The notes under the pieces are model-generated. The model ran no database searches, had not been told where the DNA came from, and saw only the letters and a list, made by a program, of their open reading frames with translations. Shown here piece after piece: positions 29,891 through 39,541 of a stretch of 64,000 nt of DNA (position 1 is its first letter; each line of letters starts with the position of its first letter). The position numbers and the translations under genes are program-made. The stretch comes from Eunapius fragilis (Eukaryota; Porifera; Demospongiae; Spongillida; Spongillidae). The DNA is taken from NCBI GenBank assembly GCA_963681505.1, contig OY811972.1:8512775-8576774 (forward strand), written 5' to 3'.

Positions 29891-30716
29891 GGAAACTGTG
29901 TATGTGATGGATACCAGGATGGAAAGCCCAAACCACATTGTATGTTGGTTATCATTTTGTGATTCATGTATTAGTGCAAGCGTATGGTACCTAACCGCAA
30001 AAGGTTGTAAACAAATATATTATCTAAACTACTCTTAGCCTACGAAGCCAAAAAAGTACATATACATGTACAAAACAAACTCACTAAACTTATATTTCAG
30101 AAAACCATATAATTTACCTCCAATGGAAGATGAAAACAAAGAGCTCTCCCCGTTTGCGCTTGTGCGCAATATTGAAACAATACAAAAACAAATGATACAC
30201 AAATGGGAAAATAGTAAACAACATGATGGACTGGGAATAGACTGTGTAACAGCTTTCGTATTTCCTCCGCTACCTAAACCAATTCCAGAACATGAGACAG
30301 TTCTGATAAGTAGAAGCAACGCTAGAAACAAAGCGTGTCAAACGTATGAAAAATATGATGCCGTTTGGCCAGAAAAACATATGGATCCCACAGACTATTT
30401 TATTGTTTCAAATATAAAACATAAGAAACATGGGAGAAACACACTGAGAGAGCTTTCTACAATTCTTAAAAATGAAAAAGAAACACAAATTTGGGTTATA
30501 TACAATAATACCTTAGTCCATTGGAGGCATATTTCAATGATCGAAGTCATATTTGACCCAGATGACATAACAATACATGCCTGCTCTTCCATACAGCTTG
30601 ACTACTCCACAGATGAGGACGGAAAACCTTCCGTCTCTCATAATGATGGAGGTGAGGGCGTCTCCTTGGAGGAGGAGAAATCAAGGATGGTCCTGTTATT
30701 GGGCTCTTTGAACAAG
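29098..30716 (+). mobile_element. Penelope-like insertion, 5' truncated
   Basis: Flanked by identical ggattacaaa (29088-29097 and 30717-30726), a 10-bp target duplication. The paralogous sequence near 62740 runs through this point without the insert, so the boundaries are clear. It contains the C-terminal part of a Penelope-like reverse transcriptase (29098-29700), then a stretch with CCTGAAGAAGGAG and a compensating tactccgaaacc (about 29832-29862) that can fold, then a separate 221-codon frame. Confidence 0.75.
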
Positions 30717-30731
30717 GGATTACAAATTTAG
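30066..30731 (+). CDS. unrecognised 221-codon frame in Penelope insertion
   Basis: Open from ATG 30066 (a second Met, MEDENKELSPF, starts at 30123) to TAG 30729-30731. It lies wholly within the Penelope-like insertion except for the last few codons, which are in the flank. Sequence features: PPLPKPIPEHETVLISRSN, YEKYDAVWPEKHMDPTDYF, VHWRHISMIEVIFDPDDI, then an acidic Ser-rich end with EEEKSRMVLLLG. There is no membrane segment or zinc motif. I do not recognise a family. It could be a captured exon, a second ORF of the element, or part of a tandemly arranged second copy. The frame is long for AT-rich DNA, which argues for real coding in the past. Confidence 0.45.
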   Translation: MYKTNSLNLYFRKPYNLPPMEDENKELSPFALVRNIETIQKQMIHKWENSKQHDGLGIDCVTAFVFPPLPKPIPEHETVLISRSNARNKACQTYEKYDAVWPEKHMDPTDYFIVSNIKHKKHGRNTLRELSTILKNEKETQIWVIYNNTLVHWRHISMIEVIFDPDDITIHACSSIQLDYSTDEDGKPSVSHNDGGEGVSLEEEKSRMVLLLGSLNKGLQI

Positions 30732-30938
30732 TATCCAATATCCAAGGTTTACAGGCTAGCTGGTTCAAATGTTACTTTATCCATGCATGTGTTGTATTAA
30801 AAGACTATCACCAATTCCCAGCAAGGAAAGATCCAACAGAAACTAATAATATAGTGGACAATACAAATGTAAGAAACTGCAATAACAGGTGAACATCAAC
30901 AATGAGTCCTTATGGCTGAACAGGATAAGAGACACTGT

Positions 30939-31450
30939 GCACACTCTATAAATACACTGATCCATGATGGAAACCAGTACACTTATCTGTTATCTTATGT
31001 GATGTCATTGTAGATTGCAAGAAGTATGAAAGTGCAAGTGACTCACAATGCTGAACACATGTTTAATGTCTTGTTGATTCATAGCTTAGTTGCCAAATTA
31101 TTATCAAACTATTGATATTAATGTGTCAAGCTGATATAAAATTGAATTGCATTTAAATAGAAATACATTTAAATAGAAATATAAAAGTGATCTAGAAGAT
31201 AAGAACATAAAATTATATTTATCTTAAAAAAACAGTGCACATGTACATGTATATACCCTGACCAGCCAATAGCATGTGATAACACTGTACACAGCCTAAA
31301 AACTGCACACACAATTTTTAAGTGTTCAGAAAAAGGTAGCTCATAATTATAGGGCCAATCTGCCATAATTGAGTGCAACTTGAACACTGTGTTTTCATAT
31401 TGTAGAATTACAGTGTGCATATACATGCATATATACAAATTTGGCTGTGT
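30939..31450. repeat. local tandem duplication, unit 1
   Basis: Matches 31700-32250 with substitutions and small indels; for example aatacactgatccatgatgg recurs about 750 bp later, as do ccctgaccagccaatagcat and gccaatctgccataattgag. Confidence 0.8.
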
Positions 31451-31699
31451 ACATAAATTGTGTAATCAGAAATTGAATTATTCAGCCAATGTGTACTGTG
31501 GTGTACCGTTGTGTAAGGAGTGTGTTCACCAGTTATGGAATAGGCTGAGGTCACAATTATTGGGCCAATCTGAGACAATTGTGTTCAATCATTACATTAA
31601 GGTGAACAACTGTGTTTGTTACACAACCTAATAATCGTACATTACTGCCCACAGTTTGTGAATAATTTACTAACACATCTATAGACATTAAAATTTTAC

Positions 31700-32250
31700 T
31701 AACACACTCTATAAATACACTGATCCATGATAGAAACTAGTACGCTTACATGTATCTGTTATCTCATGTGATGTCATTGTAGACCACAAAAAGTATGAAA
31801 GAGCAAGTGACTCACAATACTGAACACATGTCTTGTTGATTGCAAACATTCATAGCTAGTTGCCAGCAATGTTCTGTATTGTTCCACTTCTTTAGATACT
31901 GCGGGTTTAGATTAGATATATATTATTAAATAAGTAAACAAACTATCAATATTAATGTGTCAAGCTGACATTAAAATTGAAAATAAATTTTTAAAAGACA
32001 AAGAAAAGTGATCCAGAAGATAAGTACATAAAATTTGATTTACCTTTATTGAAAATAAATTGTAAAACAGTGCACATGTACATGTATATACCCTGACCAG
32101 CCAATAGCATGTGAGATAGCACTGTACACAGCCTAAAAATTGCACACACAATTTTTAAGTGTTCAGAAATAGGCTTAGCTCATAATTATAGGGCCAATCT
32201 GCCATAATTGAGTGCAACTAGAACACTGTGTTAAATGTTATCTCAAACAA
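31700..32250. repeat. local tandem duplication, unit 2
   Basis: Second copy of 30939-31450. Neither copy contains a recognisable gene. Both are rich in CAATTGTG words and TACATGTA. Confidence 0.8.
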
Positions 32251-33354
32251 TTGTGTTCAATCATTACATTAAGGTGAACAACTGTGTTTGTTACATGTAC
32301 ACAACCTAATAATCATACAAAATTAGTGAACACAGCCCCTACGTAGTACATATGTCATTACTGCCCACAGTTTGTGAGCAATCAGTTACAGACATTAATA
32401 TTTTATTTAGCCAAACTGTGTGTAGTTCATACATTTGTATACACATGATTAATGAATTAAATCTTGTGATGTTGCTGGAACAAAAATTTAGACAGAGGAT
32501 GGTACCATACCCTCAACAGTTGTGAGGGTAAGGTCATGTTCATAAATAGGGTGATGTGATGACCTTCCATGAATGCACAGGACAGCAGCACGAAGGGAAG
32601 CACATGAGAGCGGAGTACATAGCTCACTACAAGGGAATAAGGTTTGACAATTATTGTCATGTTGTGTTGATATCATTGGACGTGTTCATCAACTGTAACA
32701 ACTATATTGTGCTTGGGTTCACCAATTAGGGAGACTTCACTGATTGTGTAAAATTATTGGACCAATGTTCACAAATTGTATGTATGTAATTATTAGGCTG
32801 TGTTCACCAACAGTGAATTGTACAATCTAATACTATAATTTCCAACGTACGTCCGTACGTTCATACGTACGTACATACATGTACGTCCGGGTAACTCATT
32901 TATATACTCGGCCTAGCGCCTATTGGTTGCTAGGTATGTACGCGTACCTAGCTACCAATAGGAACGACCACCTCCCACACAAAAGGCAGTTGCAATGACT
33001 GCTGGTTTCCACTTTACATTTAAAATATCTAAATTTTTTTCAATATTTCAAAGTGGGGTGGGGTGAACTGCATAAAGTGCCGAAAGAATAAATGCAACGC
33101 TATTGTGGTTCACTCTCAAGTTTCATCGTACAGGCCGAGAACATGTAGTTACTATCTGAAATTGCGCGGGTATGTTATAGAGGTTGCATAGTAACCGTAC
33201 GTTAGAACAGGTGATAGATTATATAGGTAAAACAGCCGGTAAAAAAAGAGGAGCTAGGAGGTAGACCAATTGTTCATCTGGCAAATGAATAGTGAGAGGA
33301 ATACTCAAGTCGTGATATTTCACAAGGACACGCAAGTTATTACAATAAATTACG
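32251..33354. other. AT-rich spacer with a small palindrome
   Basis: No supported gene. Contains an ACGT-rich patch at 32846-32886 and a hairpin at 32919-32962 (cctattggttgctaggta paired with tacctagctaccaatagg around an 8-base loop). Confidence 0.5.
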
Positions 33355-34060
33355 TTCACAAATTGTGTGTATGTAATTATTAGGCTGTGTTCACCAACAG
33401 TGTATTGTACAATTATTACAATAAATTATGTGGTTCACCAATTGTGTTAATGCTAAGTTCACCAATTGATTGATTGCTTCTACATGTACATGGTGTGTTT
33501 GCTATTGGTGAACACACAGTTTACATAATTATTGACCACAAGTACAAGTTAGTTAACCGAATAGGTTTTCAACTGAATATGCTAAATGTAAAATGATGAA
33601 CCTATACATGTAATACAGTTTAGTGAATTCAGGCTCCTATACATGTACTTGGTGAACACTTACACAAATACAATTTGTGAAAGTAGTACAGTAAGTCAGT
33701 AGCATGGGAATTAACTCTACATACATGTACAACAGTACATGTGTAGAATTATGAGTACACATGTACATGTAGTACACGTACCAATGATGCAGGTACAGAG
33801 AATATCTTCAGAAACATGCATGTACATTAATCATTTGCTGAGGTTGAAGAAGTGAGCCTCATCAAATGGAGAAGTGGGCTGGGATTTGATGATGGTGCTC
33901 CCCTGGCCTCATTAATGGAATAAAATATTATGTCTCTAGGCTGAAAAAATGTGATTACGTTTTTAAAATAATATACACGGTGATTGAAAAGTCGTGCAAA
34001 ATTTTTGAATTGGTATAACTCCAGAACTGAAAAATGAAAGATGTTGCTATTCACCAATTG
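33355..34060. repeat. paralogue of block C
   Basis: Closely matches 60720-61560 in order and sequence, including gaagtgggctgggatttgat near 33870 (61378 in block C) and the left end of the mariner-like MITE. Here the MITE is cut after about 77 bp (33976-34052). Confidence 0.8.
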
Positions 34061-34096
34061 TACTAAATTATTGGTTCAATGGTTACAAATAATATA

Positions 34097-34391
34097 CAAG
34101 TAAATAAAAACATTCTCTAACGAGAAAGTTGGTGGGCATATAGGATTGACAATGTTGGTGTAAAAAGCACGGAAACAAGTGTGACAGAAATGTTACTGGA
34201 AAATTGAAATAGGCCTATATTTAGCCCGTTTTCTCAGGCGTGCGCTGCCTAAATGTGACTGGGCTAAATATAGGCCTATTTCAATTTTCCAGTAACATTT
34301 CTGTCACACTTGTTTCCGTGCTTTTTACACCAACATTGTCAATCCTATATGCCCACCAACTTTCTCGTTAGAGAATGTTTTTATTTACTTG
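34097..34391. repeat. perfect 131-bp inverted repeat
   Basis: Left arm 34097-34227 (starts caagtaaataaaaacattct) and right arm 34261-34391 are complementary over 131 bases with no mismatch in my reading, separated by 33 bases (gttttctcaggcgtgcgctg and on). No coding frame or clear target duplication was found. A transcript would form a long hairpin. Confidence 0.92.
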
Positions 34392-35189
34392 TTTCATAAG
34401 TTTTTTTTTCTTTTTTTTTATTAAGAACTTGCTAGAACTTGCTAGATGGCCATAGAACTTGCAACAAAATAGGGTATTTCTCGCTGTAGTTTCTTTCTAG
34501 ATGTGATATGTGTCCAAATGACATGCTAGGATAACGTGCCGGTAAATTCTGAAGAGATTGGTACTATTGTCGTTCTTTAAAACCGTTCGTAGCTCGAGTT
34601 ATACCTTCCTAAGGAAGACGACGACGACGACGAACATTTTTTTTGGGAATGGGCACGAGAAGCAGGTTCTTTGTTTGTCTGGAAGCGCATAGTTTAATGA
34701 CATGAAACTAGCATGAAAACGTAGATCTAGGTGTTGTCGTTCGATTGCTGCAACGAGATAAGTGATCCGTTTCTCCGTTGTCCCTCCCGACGCGATTTAA
34801 AAATTTTAATGACATTCATCATTCCTCAATCAATCCTATATTGAACCTGCTGACGCAGGTTCAGATATTGGTAACACACACTTTGCACAATTCTTAACCA
34901 CGGCAAAAATAGGTATTTAACTACTTGTTCACAGTTGTGAAATTATTTGTAAATATTGAACACACAATGGTGTCTAGACATGTATGTTCAATATCTAGAC
35001 AATTTTTAAATAAGCCTCCATACATGTACTTGGTGAACATACACAAATACAATTATTGGTGAACACAGCCTAAATATTCCATTCTGAGCGTTCACCAATT
35101 ATGGAATAGGCTGTGCTCCCAAGTTGAAGACCATGATAGTTTAATTTGACTGTGGACTATGGTTCAACCATTGTGTTAAATCATTGTGT
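34392..35189. other. spacer, nothing recognised
   Basis: Includes a T-rich tract (34400-34421) and a (GAC)n run (34614-34632). The stretch 34430-34860 is less AT-rich than its surroundings and has no counterpart elsewhere in the window. No gene was recognised. Confidence 0.4.
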
Positions 35190-36616
35190 GTGTGTGTATA
35201 TTAATGTCAGTTATGTACATTTGTACAATTATTAATTACTAGGCAGTATTCAACAATTGTGTAACATCACCACAGTCCATGTGTTCACTAATTATTAGGC
35301 TGTGGAATCCAATAATTAAATCTACAAGTCTTCTGTGTACAGCAGTTATGGACAATTATTATCAGACTGTTTTGCATGTGTTCATCAATTGTAACAACTA
35401 TAATGTGCTTGGGTTCACCAATTATGGTGACTTCACTGATTGTGTAAAATTATTGGAGCAATGTTCAAAAATTGTGTGTATGTAATTATTAGGTTGTGTT
35501 CACCAACAGTGTATTGTACAATTATTACAATAAATTATGTGGTTCACCAGTTGTGTTAATGCTAAGTTCTCCAGTTGTGGAAAATTATTGCTTCTACATG
35601 TACACGGTGTGTTTACAAATTATATGCTATTGGTGAACACATAATTGTTGACCACAAGTACAAGTTAGTTAACCCAATAGGTTTTGAACTGAATATGCTT
35701 AATGGAAAATGATGAACCTATACATGTAGTACAGTTTAGTGAATTCAGCCTCATCATTTAACATACATGTACTTGGTGAACACTCACAAATACAAATGTG
35801 AACTATGGACTTGTACATGTATACCATGGTGAACATGTCTAAAAATAAATTCTTTTGCCTATTAAAATTGCACACACAATTCACACACACACAATTTGTA
35901 AGTGTTTACCAATTGTTGAACAAATTATTAGGCTCAGGTAATCAATTGTGAGCTATAATTAAGCCTACACATAAAATATTGTATGTAGACCAGACTTGTG
36001 TACAGTTACTGTGTTCAATAATTGTCATGTGTTCTCCAAATAGTGCACATGTGTTTGACAATTTGTACAATTACAGATTCCAATTAACTTAAGAGACAGA
36101 TAGTAATTGTAGTGCCTTTTAGTTGTGAGTATGTATCTGCTGCTGTGTATCGTATAATAACTTTGGAATTTGATTATCGAACAAACTAATTATGTGGGTG
36201 TGTTCACCAATTCCAATGCATCACATGTAGAGTGCTAATCATTTCAAAACTGTTTTCCCAAATTCAGTAAAATAGCATTAACCCTTCACTACAATGTAGG
36301 GTCACCAAATCTGCATAATAAAGACACATGTACATGTATGTTTATCAATTGCACGTAATAATAGTTATTTATCCAACCATGGGATGTGTTATCACTAATA
36401 TGCTAAATGTAACGATCAAACACAAATGGATGCTAATCAAAAAACTGACATTTCGACAATTATATTAATTAGGTATATGGGGGTGAATATCTCTCTAGTG
36501 AGGTAGGGTCATCGAAAGTAGAAGAATTGTTCCAGGTTTAAACTTAATAATCAATATAAAAACAATCATCATTTGATTTTGATGAGTTATCATTTATTTC
36601 TGAATTGTACTCACCA

Positions 36617-36720
36617 AAATAGTCTCGTAGACCAGACAGACCTACATCGTAATTCAGTGATGAAGTTGGGTGTGGCCCGACTAAGCACAGCGATCGATAT
36701 ACTTTACTGGCTCAGCTCAC
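36617..36720 (-). other. possible exon, conserved in blocks A and B
   Basis: On the minus strand this stretch has coding-like text (LCLVGPHPTSSLNYDVGLSG) ending at a good donor (TTTTG/GTGAGT). The block B copy at 54975-55090 reads LCLVGPHPTSPFRSLNYDVG and has the same donor; there a small in-frame insertion distinguishes the copies. Function unknown. Confidence 0.35.
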
Positions 36721-37422
36721 CAAGTGTGTAGCTTTATTAGGCCTACAGTATGTTTACCAAATGTGTACAACTATTAGTCCCGTGTTCTCCAGTGAGTTGC
36801 GTGAAAATATCAGACACTCGACTCATGCAAACTCAATCCTTTATAGCTATTACAATACCCGGCGGATGTACCAGGAAGCATGCAGGAAGACAGGCACAAA
36901 CAACACACAATATTAGCGCCAAGAGGTCTTACCTGCAATGGAATCCCGTCCTTTAGGAAGCACACCCGCTGTTAAAGAGCTCCATCAATAGAGTAAACAG
37001 CTGCAGATCCCTGTCTATAATTAATTTTTTTCAATAATGTTATTATTAACGGCAAGACAAACATTTAGGTAGGCGTAGCATTTTGGGTCATTAGATGTAA
37101 CTGCATGCATGTACCTTATAATTCTTTGTGGCAAGCTTAAGCCATGCAGTAACTCGTGAATTCGAAGTGAGTTGTTGATGGCCTGGTTCGTTATCTTTTA
37201 CGCTAACGTAAAATTATGCGTTGAGACTTAATTCTGAGTCATCGTTGAGGGTTCTGATACACACTTCAGCATAAGTGTGTACATAGCTAGATTATAACCA
37301 ATGGAGTCACGGTCTCACTGTCTTCACTAGAGAAGTGAATCACGCCCTATAATAATTGCTGGATCAATAGAACATCAACAGAACATCTTTAATAGCCATC
37401 CTGGCCACAAAGCGTCTGCCTA

Positions 37423-37492
37423 GTTAGGCGTAGCCCGACCTTCGCGTGTTGGCGTATTTCAGCCAATACGCGAAGGTCGGGCTACGCCCAAC
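37423..37492. repeat. 70-bp hairpin, block A copy
   Basis: gttaggcgtagcccgacctt pairs with aaggtcgggctacgcccaac around a short inner stem and loop (ttggcgtatttcagccaa). The same structure is kept in block B at 55801-55870. Confidence 0.85.
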
Positions 37493-38516
37493 TATATCTA
37501 GCTCCTGCCTTCATGACCGCTTTTTTGTTTATGTGTTATTTTTACCGTCATCAACACAAAATGAATTTGGGATCACAATCTGTTTTTTTTTTTTTTCAAT
37601 TATATGATGAATCATTCTAAATTCAACACGGCATACCATTTTTGTATGGCTGCGTCACCATGCGTGCTGAGAGGATCTGGCACTATGTGGAGCCAGTTAA
37701 CTTATGTTGTGTATCTTTGTAGTTGTAGATAGTAAGGGTGTAAAATGTAAGGGAACAAGGTTGCGAGAAACATAAATGAGTATGTAGCACGTGTAAATGA
37801 TATTTTATCATCCAAATAATGCTAGTAGTCTTTAAAGTTTGGCCCCCCTGTCCTGTACTTTAAAAAGGGGTCATCCGTTTATGAGGTCAATGTTTCAGTG
37901 CAGGAAAGCATGTTCTATAACAACAAAGTGAATTTAACACTCATCTTGCCAATAGAGAAACCCACAAGTGCATCATTGTTGGCCGCAGTACCTTTACATA
38001 CAAAAGTCTTGAGAGATTGGTTGACCTCAGTCCTGGTCTTGAGAAATTGGTCATGGTTTTACGGATGTGCTATTGTATTAACTGAGCACATCCACTTCAG
38101 AAAGGTATATAATTGAGCACTAATACACATAGTGTATTACGCTCATGACAGGTAGCAGCCACATGAGGTATTATCAGATGAGGATGGGAGGCAGTGATGA
38201 GGGAAGCTGACCAACAATGTTATATGTGCAATTGTTCTGGTAGTGAAAAGGGAGTAGTGCCATGCATGTGGACGTGCACACTACACAGGACTATACGTAT
38301 TTATATATTGTTTTGTATTTATCTAAGTATTAATTATCAACCTGTATGTGGATGCATATGCATACATGAATTTTCTCCCCTAGCATGGCATTGGAGCTGT
38401 GCAAATGACTATAGAGGCAGGCACACGGCCCATATGCATCAAGGAGCAGCTAGGATAGTTTTAGTCATATATGAATGGGCAGATGAAAAAACAATGCTTA
38501 CTTGACATACCTATGC

Positions 38517-38702
38517 CTAATGATTAGCTGGAGATAATGTTGGCTCCAGTACAGAATGCTCCAGTAGGTAGTCTGGTAGCACACAGATGACATTACAAAT
38601 CCTGGTAAGTAATTCCCATATATTGGCACCATGGTTACATGCCATAGACCACACTTTTGCCCATGGTGTACAAAACATCATTATATGTAAACACATGTAC
38701 AT
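38517..38702 (-). other. conserved 61-codon frame, block A
   Basis: Minus-strand frame ending PDYLLEHSVLEPTLSPANH and a stop. The block B copy (56850-57035) differs by about six residues. It may be a terminal exon of a duplicated gene, but there is no known domain and no clear acceptor. Confidence 0.3.
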
Positions 38703-38810
38703 TGCAATACATCATCATCATACATACATGTACATACATCAGTTAAACTATTTATAGCTACAAATGACACAACACACCAGTACTACACTACTTCCATGCT
38801 ACAATCTATG

Positions 38811-38890
38811 CTATTGTCCATAGAATGTCTTTATTTGTTCAGCCAAGACCACATGGTCACAGGATGAGAAGACATCAATCAGCTTCTTGG
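38811..38890 (-). pseudogene. truncated Death-domain exon, block A
   Basis: The minus strand reads KKLIDVFSSCDHVVLAEQIK, then TFYGQ and TAG. This matches the end of the Death-domain exon at 57506-57774 (KKLIDALSSCDHVVLAEQLK). Upstream of KKLID the similarity is lost, and the Sola-like transposon begins 65 bp further on. It is the remaining tail of a paralogous gene. Confidence 0.75.
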
Positions 38891-38955
38891 TGGAGAGTGG
38901 AGCTGTGCTTATGGTGTAACAGTTGAGATTCCCAATCACAAGGAAGGGAAGGGAG

Positions 38956-39521
38956 GGGTCATTTCATATCAGTACAGGGAGGCAATTGCACCTCACCTTT
39001 CAAATTTCGTTCAAACTTTACATACATGTTGGTCTTCATATATGTTGACATTTATCCATTATTTATGTTAATAACCTTAATGGTTTACACGATACGCAAC
39101 GATGAATAATTGATTAGTTTGCTTATAATCTCAACTTTGCTATGCTATGACTTGATCCACACTATGAGCACTGTGACATGTTTGTAATCAAATCAGAGGC
39201 CATGATACCTAGAATCCATCTACAATATGCATTTTTGTGGGAAAGGAAAGGGTTAAACAAAAAATGGGCTTGTATACCAATTTGCATAGTTGCTGTGTCA
39301 AGAAGGTTGATAATCATATTTTTTATTTAATCACATGAAGTGAAAACTTAAACTTCACCTTTTTACAAAATAAAAAAGTTGATTATCAATAACCCCTGAG
39401 AACCGCAAAATGTTTTGTACCTTGCAGCCATTTTGGGTTGATATAAATAAGAGGTGTTGCTAAGTGGGTTACGTAATAGTTTAGCCACAGTTATCAAAAC
39501 ATTCATTGTAATCAAAACAAC
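38956..39521 (-). repeat. Sola-like element inverted repeat, left arm
   Basis: 566 bp, complementary to 42313-42878, with scattered substitutions (for example gtttgtaatcaaatcag against gtttggtatcaaatcag). Confidence 0.92.
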
Positions 39522-39541
39522 ACATCAAACACTAGTACAAA

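Larger units (their letters stand above)
35190..38950. repeat. segmental duplication block A
   Basis: Collinear with block B (about 53540-57600) through small indels. It includes the stretch around tagtctcgtagaccagacag, a hairpin (37423-37492), a conserved minus-strand frame (38517-38702) and the last part of a Death-domain exon. It ends at the Sola-like transposon. Because a gene end is included, this is a real genomic duplication rather than a mobile repeat. Confidence 0.85.

Noticed and set aside
32511..32626. Open minus-strand 116-bp stretch with good acceptor (CCCTTGTAG) and donor (GAGG/GTATGG)
   Set aside because: No recognisable domain, no neighbouring exon of matching phase and no paralogue in the window; splice sites alone are not enough.
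37898..38116. Forward 72-codon frame conserved in block B (56199-56468)
   Set aside because: Conservation reflects segmental duplication; the text contains an internal direct repeat (ttgagaRattggt) and no domain, so coding is not supported.
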